Positions 1 through 5,910 of a stretch of 6,072 nt of DNA are shown piece by piece. A program made the translations under genes and the position numbers. Origin of the DNA: Thermoplasmata archaeon (GTDB lineage Archaea > Thermoplasmatota > Thermoplasmata > Thermoplasmatales > Thermoplasmataceae); contig JAJZZW010000117.1 of assembly GCA_021797385.1 (NCBI GenBank), forward strand, positions 1 through 6,072, in the 5' to 3' direction. Positions within the stretch are counted from its first letter, which is position 1. Each line of letters starts with the position of its first letter. Under the pieces are notes generated by a model. The model was not told where the DNA came from, did not search any database, and worked only from the letters and a program-made list of their open reading frames with translations.

Positions 1-2
1 TT

Positions 3-578
3 AAAGTGATGGGAAAAATTCTCCACGAGCCCATACCGGAAGTTGCACTAATACATCAATCCATAGTCACATTTCCCTGGATGGATGCCCAGGAAAATGT
101 CATGCTCTCAATGAAGACAAAGGACATATCCAGGGATGAAATGGAAGCCAAGGCAAAGGAATCGTTATCAAGGGTTGGCCTTGACGGTTTTGAGGATCTT
201 TATCCAAAGGAAATGAGCGGTGGGATGAGGCAGAGGGTTGCAATTGCAAGAGCCTTTGCTGCGGATCCATATGTCTTCTTAATGGATGAGCCATTTGCCC
301 ATCTGGATGAACTTACAGCCGAGGGGCTCAGGCAGGATATATACAATATTTTATTCAGCGGGGAAACCCCGTTAAAATCCGTTATCATGGTCTCACACAA
401 TCTTACCGAGGTGCTTGAGCTAGCAGATGAGATATACATACTGAACAACATACCCGCTACAGTTGTAGGAAAGGTAGAGGTTACAATGCCTAGGCCTAGA
501 AATCCTAGAAGCGATAATTTTAATGCAAATCTTGATATGCTTTACAGTTATTTGACTCCACCGAGGAAAAAGAAATGA
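3..578 (+). CDS. ABC transporter ATP-binding protein, NitT/TauT type (5' partial)
   Basis: This is the nucleotide-binding subunit of an ABC importer. It would sit on the cytoplasmic face and hydrolyse ATP to drive the fused permease encoded next. The frame is open to the left edge, so the N-terminus with the Walker A loop is missing; the GTG at 6 and ATG at 9 are internal codons, not credible starts. Visible motifs in order are the Q-loop (Gln at 57-59, followed by the TFPW that is typical of nitrate/sulfonate-type ATPases), the signature MSGGMRQR (213-236), Walker B VFLMDEP with the catalytic Glu at 288-290, the D-loop HLD (300-308) and the switch His in VSHN (396-398). After the core, a MPRPRNPRSDNF stretch and about 20 more residues end in PPRKKK. 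In many relatives an AAA-associated domain continues from here; in this window that domain is a separate gene at 2298. The stop overlaps the ribosome site of the permease. Family is secure; substrate is unknown. Confidence 0.93.
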   Translation, partial: KVMGKILHEPIPEVALIHQSIVTFPWMDAQENVMLSMKTKDISRDEMEAKAKESLSRVGLDGFEDLYPKEMSGGMRQRVAIARAFAADPYVFLMDEPFAHLDELTAEGLRQDIYNILFSGETPLKSVIMVSHNLTEVLELADEIYILNNIPATVVGKVEVTMPRPRNPRSDNFNANLDMLYSYLTPPRKKK

Positions 579-582
579 GGTG
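577..582 (+). promoter_or_regulatory. Shine-Dalgarno site of the permease gene
   Basis: GAGGTG overlaps the ATPase stop codon (576-578) and lies 5 bases before the ATG at 588. This spacing favours ATG 588 as the start over the GTG at 582, which is itself part of the ribosome site. The arrangement implies translation of ATPase and permease from one mRNA. Confidence 0.7.
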
Positions 583-587
583 TGTTT

Positions 588-2210
588 ATGCCGGCAATAA
601 CACTTATAACACTGGCCGTATTGGCTACGGTCGCCCGTGTAATCGGGCTGATAATACTGTCCATAATCACGGGATGGTTCCTAGCATATGCCTCGATAAA
701 ATCAAAGTTCTTTGAGAATATTTATATAATCCTCATTGAAATATTTGAATCTGTTCCGGTAATCACGTTCTTTCCCATAGTTCTGATTATTTTTATTACC
801 AGAATTGGAGGAACGCTTGGTGTGGAGCTTGCAGCCGATTTTCTTGTTTTCACTGCGGTCGTATGGAATATATGGATGGGGGAATATCAGGCATTTAAGA
901 CCGTTCCAAGAGAAATGGTTGAAGTTGTCGAAAATTCTAGGTTCGGGTTATTTTCCAAACTGAGGTATCTTTATATTCCATTCTCTGTCCCGAGGATTAC
1001 TGCAAATCTCTTTCCCAGCGTCTCCGATGGATTTTTCTATATCACGGTTAGCGAGGTATTCGAGGTCGGAATACATACCTACCAGACGTTCGGTATCGGC
1101 TCAGTACTGGATACCTTTGTCGCAGATGGGCAATTATTCAACATAGAAATGGCACTGCTCATAATGGGCATAGCAATAGTTGCAATTATAATAATACTGC
1201 GGGAGTTCAGTAAATACGCCGTTGGAAGGTACACATTAGATACAGATGCTCCTGTAATGAAACGTGGTAGATTAAACCTCAAGGAAACTACCAGAGTATT
1301 TGCTGTTCTTTCCAAAAATCCACTCACCAGGCTGGCCAGATATTACAAATACAGGGAAGGAGACAATCACGAGGAAACATACGAAAAGAAGGAAAAGAAA
1401 CAGAAGAGATATAAATATATATATGCGGTAATAGGTGTAATTCTTTTAATATCGATACTTTATGAAGCCATATCACTTATTACATCTGTAAAATTAAGTG
1501 AATATGAGATACTGATAGGTAAAACACCATCACTCCTTATTGGCCTTGGTTACGATTATCTCAGGGTTGGAACAATACTACTCGTATCCATGATAATTGC
1601 CATCTTCCTCGGATATTACCTTGCAGTAAATAGAAGGGCAGAAAAATATGGAATTCCATTAATCCAGTCACTGAGTGCGTATCCTGCACCCATATATTTT
1701 CCATTCCTTTTTATACTGACAGAGCCTTTTATATTCAGTATATTCGGCGTATACACAAATGAACTTTATGTCCTATCCCTTGGCTTTATAAGCACATTCT
1801 ATTATGTTTTTTACTCATTCTGGATGGGTGTAAAGGCAATGCCATCGGAATACTGGGAGATTACCAGAAATCTAAAACTGGGATATTTCAGGAAGATGAG
1901 AAAGGTTGTCATACCATCAACATTTCCCTATCTGATAAGTGGAATATCCTCCACAATAAACAGTGCCTGGGGAGGACTCATGATAGGCGAGTACTGGCCG
2001 GCCATATACGGTACTCACTCTTTAACTGTAAAAACAGGCCTGATGAAAACTATTGATATAGCAACTGCCACCGGTGATATCGCCCTTGCCGCATGGGGGT
2101 CACTAATATTCGGGATTATAGTAGCAGTATATTCTATCCTGTTCACCAGAAAAATGATGGACCTGGCGCAGAAGAAATATGTGGCAGAGGAAGGTGTGTA
2201 TGCGGCATAA
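588..2210 (+). CDS. ABC transporter permease, two fused permease domains (anion type)
   Basis: This 540-residue membrane protein forms the whole channel of the importer in one chain. It contains two copies of the binding-protein-dependent permease domain. Each has an EAA-type coupling loop that contacts the ATPase: residues about 106-131 (VPREMVEVVENSRFG ending in YIP) and about 420-443 (SEYWEITRNLKLG ending in VIP). Hydrophobic segments are seen near 10-35, 45-71, 81-96 and 186-204 in the first half, and near 276-300, 325-347, 360-386, 391-414 and 499-520 in the second. A lysine- and glutamate-rich linker (about 206-275) joins the halves. Most NitT/TauT systems use two copies of a permease of about 250 residues; the duplicated form is a known family (called anion-type duplicated permease) without a firm substrate. 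The gene follows the ATPase gene by 9 bases and is surely cotranscribed with it. Start chosen at ATG 588 from the Shine-Dalgarno spacing; GTG 582 would add two residues. Confidence 0.92.
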   Translation: MPAITLITLAVLATVARVIGLIILSIITGWFLAYASIKSKFFENIYIILIEIFESVPVITFFPIVLIIFITRIGGTLGVELAADFLVFTAVVWNIWMGEYQAFKTVPREMVEVVENSRFGLFSKLRYLYIPFSVPRITANLFPSVSDGFFYITVSEVFEVGIHTYQTFGIGSVLDTFVADGQLFNIEMALLIMGIAIVAIIIILREFSKYAVGRYTLDTDAPVMKRGRLNLKETTRVFAVLSKNPLTRLARYYKYREGDNHEETYEKKEKKQKRYKYIYAVIGVILLISILYEAISLITSVKLSEYEILIGKTPSLLIGLGYDYLRVGTILLVSMIIAIFLGYYLAVNRRAEKYGIPLIQSLSAYPAPIYFPFLFILTEPFIFSIFGVYTNELYVLSLGFISTFYYVFYSFWMGVKAMPSEYWEITRNLKLGYFRKMRKVVIPSTFPYLISGISSTINSAWGGLMIGEYWPAIYGTHSLTVKTGLMKTIDIATATGDIALAAWGSLIFGIIVAVYSILFTRKMMDLAQKKYVAEEGVYAA

Positions 2211-2240
2211 GCTGTTATGATTTATAATAATAACGCCGTA

Positions 2241-2276
2241 TTTTTATATTCATCAAATAACATTAATATTATTAAT
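2241..2276 (+). promoter_or_regulatory. Possible archaeal promoter of the AAA-associated domain gene
   Basis: The 87-base gap between the permease stop and ATG 2298 is almost pure A/T. It holds two TATA-like boxes: TTTTTATATT at 2241-2250, and ATTAATATTATTAAT at 2262-2276. The second is centred about 28 bases before ATG 2298, which would fit a leaderless transcript; no Shine-Dalgarno precedes that ATG. The second box is also a small dyad (ATTAAT, 3-base spacer, ATTAAT). In such A/T-rich DNA chance matches are common, and read-through from the permease is equally possible. Confidence 0.33.
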
Positions 2277-2297
2277 ACAGTATGTATATACTTTATT

Positions 2298-2765
2298 ATG
2301 GATGTAATAGACCCTGATGCCAGAATAGCTGATCTTCTGGGACTTCTCTATGTACTGAACAATATATTCGATGGAAAAACCGATCTTTACCGGCTTGAAA
2401 AAGAAATGGAAGTGGATCTTGATGATTTGATGCCCATAGTTTATACTGCCTCTAATCTCGGGCTTGTAAATGCAGAATCGGGGGACATAAGCATATCACA
2501 GAAGGGAATAGAATACATAAAATCGGGCATGAATCAGAGAAAACAGATTATACGCGAATCATTAAAAAATATAGAGCCATTTAAAACGGCCCTTTCCATG
2601 GGCTCCTTCAGCCTTGATGATATAATTGACCGGTTAAAGGAGAACGATGTTCCCACATTTAATAATCCTGACGGTTCCCATGACCTGGAAGTAATACTGA
2701 TTGAATGGGGTATATATTCCCGGCTTTTAAAGAAAACCGACGATGGCTTTGAGGTAATCTCATAA
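2298..2765 (+). CDS. Stand-alone AAA-associated C-terminal domain protein of the ABC transporter
   Basis: This 155-residue soluble protein resembles the AAA-associated C-terminal domain (Pfam AAA_assoc_C) that many nitrate/sulfonate-type ABC ATPases carry after the nucleotide-binding core. Recognisable blocks are ADLLGLLYVL (11-20), the DLYRLEKEMEVDLDDLMPIV stretch (29-48), NLGLV and SGDISISQKG (53-70), an RKQIIRESLK helix (81-90) and IEWGIYSRLL near the end (135-144). There are no Walker motifs, so it is not an ATPase. The first half has a winged-helix look. By inference it binds or regulates the ATPase encoded upstream, perhaps as a sensor; its function has not been established. An in-frame ATG at 2217 would add 27 residues rich in Asn, Ile and Tyr; these look like translated spacer, and the domain starts just after Met 2298, so the shorter start is preferred. 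The 3' end overlaps the convergent esterase gene by 6 bases. Confidence 0.85.
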   Translation: MDVIDPDARIADLLGLLYVLNNIFDGKTDLYRLEKEMEVDLDDLMPIVYTASNLGLVNAESGDISISQKGIEYIKSGMNQRKQIIRESLKNIEPFKTALSMGSFSLDDIIDRLKENDVPTFNNPDGSHDLEVILIEWGIYSRLLKKTDDGFEVIS

Positions 2766-3671
2766 ATAGTCAGGTATGATCCGTGCTACCATTTTCACTA
2801 TAGTTTTTGCACCATCAGAAATTTCAAAATCGGTGGCTGAGCCATGAATCATGCCAATCCCCCTGATTCCGACGGCGGCTACTCCTGCCTGTCTCAATCT
2901 CTTGACATAGCTTTCCTCCGGGTCTCTCAATGGGTCATATTCATTGGATATTAACAGTGCAGGTGGAAGACGTGAGAGATCATCCACCACGGCAGGAGAA
3001 AAATATGGGTCTATAAAATCTCTCATATCCCGTGAATAAAGGGACCCAAAGTATTTTATCATCTCTCCTGTTATTACATAGTCTTCACCGTATTCGATAA
3101 AGGACCGTGAAAAGTTATCCGGTGCCAGACTTGGATAAAATAGAATCTGCACTGCCGGCATCTCTGTTTTCATGTCCCTGCATTTCAGGCACAGGGATGC
3201 CGAAAGATTTGCACCTGCGCTGTCACCACCTACACCTATTTTTCCCTCTATGCCGAATTTATCCCTGTTTGCTAATATATAATGGAAAGAATCATATGCA
3301 TCATTGAATGCATCCGGGAATTTATTTTCAGGTGCCAGCCTGTACTCCACGGATATGATTTTTATTCCTGACTCCTTTGATAGGAATCTGCAGAAATTGT
3401 CATATGTTTCTATACTGCCAAAAAGAAAACCGCCACCATGATAATATATCAGGGCAGATTTTGATTTTCCATCACTGTACATTCTTGCATTAAGGGTTCT
3501 CCCACTGAGTTTGATTTTATAATCCCTAATTTCTTTAATATCAATTTTTTTTCCCTGCGAGCTTATGGAGGTTTCATCCAGAAAATTCCTTAGCATCGCC
3601 GGATTTATCTTTGTCATATCACCTGCATTTTTGGACATTTCTATAAGAGTTTTAAAATCTGGGTCTACCAT
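2760..3671 (-). CDS. HSL-family carboxylesterase (alpha/beta hydrolase fold-3)
   Basis: This 303-residue protein belongs to the hormone-sensitive-lipase group of alpha/beta hydrolases, which hydrolyse short to medium acyl esters. The oxyanion-hole motif HGGG is at residues 78-81, and the nucleophile elbow GDSAG at 149-153 gives Ser151. The acid Asp246 lies in DPLRDP and the base is His276. The Asp-to-His spacing of 30 matches the characterised archaeal and thermophilic esterases AFEST and EST2, and the length is usual for the family (about 300-310). YRLAPENKFPDAF (110-122) is another family block. No signal peptide or membrane segment is seen, so it is probably cytoplasmic. The residues after the catalytic His are GSA, where relatives usually have GF, so the lid or His loop may differ. 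The gene is monocistronic, convergent with the transporter locus and divergent from the SIS gene. The natural substrate cannot be read from sequence. Confidence 0.95.
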   Translation of the reverse strand: MVDPDFKTLIEMSKNAGDMTKINPAMLRNFLDETSISSQGKKIDIKEIRDYKIKLSGRTLNARMYSDGKSKSALIYYHGGGFLFGSIETYDNFCRFLSKESGIKIISVEYRLAPENKFPDAFNDAYDSFHYILANRDKFGIEGKIGVGGDSAGANLSASLCLKCRDMKTEMPAVQILFYPSLAPDNFSRSFIEYGEDYVITGEMIKYFGSLYSRDMRDFIDPYFSPAVVDDLSRLPPALLISNEYDPLRDPEESYVKRLRQAGVAAVGIRGIGMIHGSATDFEISDGAKTIVKMVARIIPDYL

Positions 3672-3690
3672 GTATATCCAGTCTATTATA

Positions 3691-3699
3691 ATATTTTAA
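3691..3699 (-). promoter_or_regulatory. Putative TATA box of the esterase gene
   Basis: On the minus strand TTAAAATAT, within the longer A/T run 3684-3699, is centred about 24 bases before the A of the esterase ATG (3671). No Shine-Dalgarno lies in between (only ATAGACTGGATATAC), so transcription starting at or near the ATG, giving a leaderless mRNA, is the simplest reading. The box is not a perfect match to the archaeal consensus. Confidence 0.42.
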
Positions 3700-3745
3700 C
3701 ATATCGTGCCCCATATAATCCCTATAATTTTTATTCAACAATGTA

Positions 3746-3760
3746 CGAAAATAACTATAT
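3746..3760 (+). promoter_or_regulatory. Putative BRE/TATA box of the SIS gene
   Basis: CGAAAATAACTATAT has a purine-rich BRE-like left part and a TATA-like right part (AACTATAT, 3753-3760) centred 25-26 bases before ATG 3782. No ribosome site precedes the ATG, so the layout fits a leaderless transcript starting at the start codon. The 110-base intergenic region holds this and the esterase promoter back to back. Confidence 0.5.
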
Positions 3761-3781
3761 GCCTGTTAGCATTAATCATAT

Positions 3782-4822
3782 ATGACCGATACAGTACCTG
3801 AAAAGAGAGTTAAACATCCCTATTTTATGTATGATATGATGATGGAAACCCCCGTTTCTCTGGACATAACAAGAAAGACCATGGAAAATATTGATTATTC
3901 CTTTCTTTTTAATAATCCGCTGCTGTTTACAGGTAATGGTACGGCATATCATGCTGCACAGATAGGATCAGGATTTCTTTATAAAACCGATTTAAAATAT
4001 TCTTTTGTACAGTCATTCGAGCTTTTAAACTATTATATGCCTGTGCATGGGACAGTTGTGGGCATCTCGAACAGCGGTAAAACAAAGTCTACCATAGATT
4101 CCCTTGTATACCAGAAAAAATTTGCATATATAGTAGGAGTAACACATTATCACGGTACACCAATGGAATCTATTTCGGATAAAAGCATTATTATTGATTC
4201 AGACGACAAATCACTTTGCAACACCAAATCATTTTTTGACAATGCTGTAGCAGCAATGTATATAGGAGTACATTATTCCCATCTTCCTGTGGATATCAAC
4301 ACCGTAATAAACTCCGTAAATGAGCTTATCGTCTCAATGGACTCCAGGATAAAAAAAATTGCTCATGAACTTTACCATGTAAACAGGATATTCGTGCTGG
4401 GTGCAGGTCCTGAGGAACCAGTAGCAAGAGAGGCTGCACAGAAGATAAAGGAGGCAACGCATATACACGCAGAGGGAATAGAACTTGAGGAGTTCATACA
4501 TGGCTGTACATCGCTTATAGATGAAAAATCCCTCGTTATAATAATTAACAGTAGAACAGTTGAAGGCCGTTCCATGGATATAGTCAGGGCCTGCAGGGTT
4601 GTGGGCACAAAGACGTTCACTCTTAACGGAGATGGAGATTACAGTATTGATGTTACAGACCTAGGTGATGAATACCTTAATGCTTTGCTGAATATCGTAC
4701 CTCTTTATTATCTTGCATACTACATAGCCGTCGAAAATAATGTTAATCCCGATCTGTTGAGATTTGATGAGGAAAGCTATAGAAAATTTGATGATATAGT
4801 TTTTCCACCGGGTGCGCATTAA
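3782..4822 (+). CDS. GlmS-like tandem SIS-domain sugar-phosphate isomerase/deaminase
   Basis: This 346-residue cytoplasmic protein has two SIS (phosphosugar-binding) domains and lines up with the isomerase half of GlmS, but has no N-terminal glutaminase domain. SIS-1 shows TGNGTAYHAA (50-59), like the GCGTSYHA loop of GlmS; ISNSGKTKST (95-104), the phosphate-binding loop; and NTKSFFDN (147-154). SIS-2 shows LGAGPEEPVAREAAQ (206-220) followed by KIKEATHIHAEG and EEFIHGC. By alignment with E. coli GlmS, Glu217, Lys221, Glu224 and His240 match the active-site residues Glu481, Lys485, Glu488 and His504. The C-terminal NPDLLRFDEESYRKF segment replaces the GlmS tail that carries Lys603, which is not clearly present. 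Known relatives of this shape include archaeal glucosamine-6-phosphate deaminases, FrlB-type deglycases and AgaS-type isomerases. A role on an amino-sugar or glycated-amine phosphate is likely, but the exact reaction is open. It has its own promoter and no operon partner in view. Confidence 0.88.
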   Translation: MTDTVPEKRVKHPYFMYDMMMETPVSLDITRKTMENIDYSFLFNNPLLFTGNGTAYHAAQIGSGFLYKTDLKYSFVQSFELLNYYMPVHGTVVGISNSGKTKSTIDSLVYQKKFAYIVGVTHYHGTPMESISDKSIIIDSDDKSLCNTKSFFDNAVAAMYIGVHYSHLPVDINTVINSVNELIVSMDSRIKKIAHELYHVNRIFVLGAGPEEPVAREAAQKIKEATHIHAEGIELEEFIHGCTSLIDEKSLVIIINSRTVEGRSMDIVRACRVVGTKTFTLNGDGDYSIDVTDLGDEYLNALLNIVPLYYLAYYIAVENNVNPDLLRFDEESYRKFDDIVFPPGAH

Positions 4823-4838
4823 CTCAAAATACCCAATC

Positions 4839-4861
4839 ACAGAATAGTCTACTGTTTATTT
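4839..4861. terminator. Weak candidate terminator between convergent genes
   Basis: A short imperfect inverted repeat (ACAG at 4839-4842 and CTGT at 4852-4855, with an A/T-rich centre) is followed on the plus strand by TTATTT. It lies just after the SIS stop and before the end of the short minus-strand gene, where transcripts from both sides must end. The stem is only four pairs and the T-run is broken, so this is a tentative call. Confidence 0.2.
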
Positions 4862-4875
4862 CATGAACAAATCGT

Positions 4876-5040
4876 CTAAAGTTGGAATGAACTTCTTACA
4901 TTGAAGTATCTTACATTTACACTTCTACCGTTGTTGTAGTACTCTGTATTATTGGGATAGAAATATATAACCATGGATGATACTAATACTATGACAATTA
5001 TAATCGCAATTATCATCTTGTAATGGGATTTTAGATTCAT
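4876..5040 (-). CDS. Truncated paralogue of the anchored surface protein (54 aa)
   Basis: This short open frame encodes an N-terminus nearly identical to that of the complete upstream paralogue: 21 of the first 23 residues match (MNLKSHYKMII, then an Ile/Val-rich membrane segment ending SSM). It then diverges, keeps a RYF that may match RYF at residues 51-53 of the paralogue, and stops after SSFQL. Its ATG overlaps the TGA of the preceding gene (ATGA), with GTGAT five bases ahead of the ATG, so the initiation signals are intact and it is probably translated. No single frameshift would restore full length: the one alternative frame that stays open past the stop ends at 4856, and the SIS gene follows on the other strand. 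It is most likely a deletion remnant of a tandem copy, but it could persist as a mini membrane protein of one anchor and a short external tail. Confidence 0.6.
   Translation of the reverse strand: MNLKSHYKMIIAIIIVIVLVSSMVIYFYPNNTEYYNNGRSVNVRYFNVRSSFQL
4972..5040 (-). repeat. Direct repeat copy 2: anchor-coding 5' segment
   Basis: These 69 bases match 5832-5900 at 65 positions; the first 33 bases from the ATG are identical. Identity begins exactly at the start codon and fades right after the membrane-segment codons. The four differences are scattered in the second half (two change the amino acid, two are silent). Confidence 0.9.
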
Positions 5041-5900
5041 GTGAAATCACTCATATATGCAAAATTAACCTCAATAGACTCTGTACTGTTTCCGGTAATC
5101 AAATAGTTGCTTCCACTTTCCATGTAATTGGTATGTACATCCAGTGGTTTAAGTGTTCCATTGTCCATATAATAGAATGAATAGTTTGTATTCCTATTTG
5201 TAAACAGGTAGTAACTGTCATTCATTATATTGACGGTAAATATATCCTTGTCATCCATATCCTCTGCATATATCATAGAATTATAATTTTTAACGGGTTC
5301 ATCATGATTTAAAATGCATCCGTACACAGCACTCTCCTCAACAGTATCAATTTTGAATTCATCATAAATGTACTTTCCTATGCTTACACTTATAGTAATA
5401 TTGAAATATCTATTATCAACAATATTGTACGGAATTCTGGTAATTCCATAATAATATTCTGCACCTGTATAATTTATGGTATGATCATCAGTTTCATTGC
5501 ATATAATTGCATTCCTGCTTGTGGATATGGTTATGCTGTGTGTTCCCGGTATATCCCCACTTTTATTCACACCTATGCATGCATACAGTATTGATTTTCC
5601 GGAAGTTTTACACCCGAATGATGGAATTACATTAGGGTCTATTATTGTAGAATTAAGGTAAACTATTCTATTATTGTAAGTACCGTATGAAGAGATTTTA
5701 TGTGTAAATGTAAAATTCTCCCTGAAGTTATCGCCATTGGGGAAATATCTTAAGTCATAGGTATAATCTGATGGTGAATAATATGTTTTAATGCCCGGAC
5801 TATTGTGATTATTATTATGCAAATAAATTAACATGGAGGATACTAATATTATAACAATTATAATCGAAATTATCATCTTGTAATGGGATTTTAGATTCAT
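5037..5900 (-). CDS. Membrane-anchored, sequon-rich surface protein (paralogous family)
   Basis: This 287-residue protein of unknown function has a short N-terminus with two lysines (MNLKSHYK), one hydrophobic Ile/Val segment at about 9-27, and then a long extracytoplasmic part. The anchor has no cleavage or lipobox signal, so it is probably a type II membrane protein facing outward. The outer part is rich in Asn, Tyr, Ser, Thr and Ile and probably mostly beta-strand. It has ten N-X-S/T sequons (Asn62, 83, 112, 135, 143, 167, 227, 239, 247, 271), which suits a heavily N-glycosylated archaeal surface protein. Four Cys (97, 108, 134, 195) could form two disulfides. The last 50 residues match the C-terminus of the next gene upstream; the first 23 match the short gene downstream. 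It starts 6 bases after the upstream stop and ends in an ATGA overlap with the downstream start, so the three form one leftward operon. I recognise no named domain. Confidence 0.82.
   Translation of the reverse strand: MNLKSHYKMIISIIIVIILVSSMLIYLHNNNHNSPGIKTYYSPSDYTYDLRYFPNGDNFRENFTFTHKISSYGTYNNRIVYLNSTIIDPNVIPSFGCKTSGKSILYACIGVNKSGDIPGTHSITISTSRNAIICNETDDHTINYTGAEYYYGITRIPYNIVDNRYFNITISVSIGKYIYDEFKIDTVEESAVYGCILNHDEPVKNYNSMIYAEDMDDKDIFTVNIMNDSYYLFTNRNTNYSFYYMDNGTLKPLDVHTNYMESGSNYLITGNSTESIEVNFAYMSDFT
5046..5050 (-). promoter_or_regulatory. Ribosome site of the 54-aa paralogue
   Basis: On the minus strand GTGAT, complementary to the AUCAC near the 3' end of archaeal 16S rRNA, sits five bases before the ATG at 5040 and inside the end of the preceding coding region. 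The same pentamer and spacing occur at the preceding gene. Confidence 0.55.
5832..5900 (-). repeat. Direct repeat copy 1: anchor-coding 5' segment
   Basis: This is the first 69 bases of the complete surface-protein gene and the partner of 4972-5040 (65/69 identical, same orientation, 860 bases apart). Outside the shared segment the two genes have diverged strongly, so this block has either been homogenised recently or is under nucleotide-level constraint. Confidence 0.9.
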
Positions 5901-5905
5901 AGCTC

Positions 5906-5910
5906 ATCAC
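5906..5910 (-). promoter_or_regulatory. Ribosome site of the complete surface-protein gene
   Basis: GTGAT on the minus strand overlaps the TGA of the upstream gene (5907-5909) and lies five bases before ATG 5900. It supports this start and translational coupling to the upstream paralogue. No separate promoter fits in the 6-base gap. Confidence 0.55.

Noticed and set aside
6..11. GTG/ATG at the left edge as the start of the ATPase
   Set aside because: The frame is open to the edge and Walker A is missing, so the true start is outside the window.
582..587. GTG at 582 as the permease start
   Set aside because: It lies within the GAGGTG ribosome site; ATG 588 has proper 5-base spacing.
2217..2297. 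N-terminal extension of the accessory gene from an ATG at 2217
   Set aside because: The 27 extra residues are Asn/Ile/Tyr-rich translation of A/T spacer, have no ribosome site, and precede a domain that begins right after Met 2298.
3107..3307. Plus-strand open frame inside the esterase gene
   Set aside because: It lies wholly antisense to a gene with a complete catalytic triad and has no recognisable product; the same applies to minus-strand frames at 100-451, 1079-1327 and 4372-4620.
4894..4917. Nine-base direct repeat TCTTACATT, period 15
   Set aside because: It is in frame with an NVR repeat in the short protein and is too small to indicate a target-site duplication or regulatory array.
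4856..4930. Alternative-frame stretch (KCKCKILQCKKF, continuing to a TAA at 4858-4856) behind the short paralogue, considered as a frameshifted remainder or transposase remnant
   Set aside because: It shows no similarity to the outer part of the complete paralogue, is only about 22 codons from its preceding stop, and matches no mobile-element protein I can recognise.
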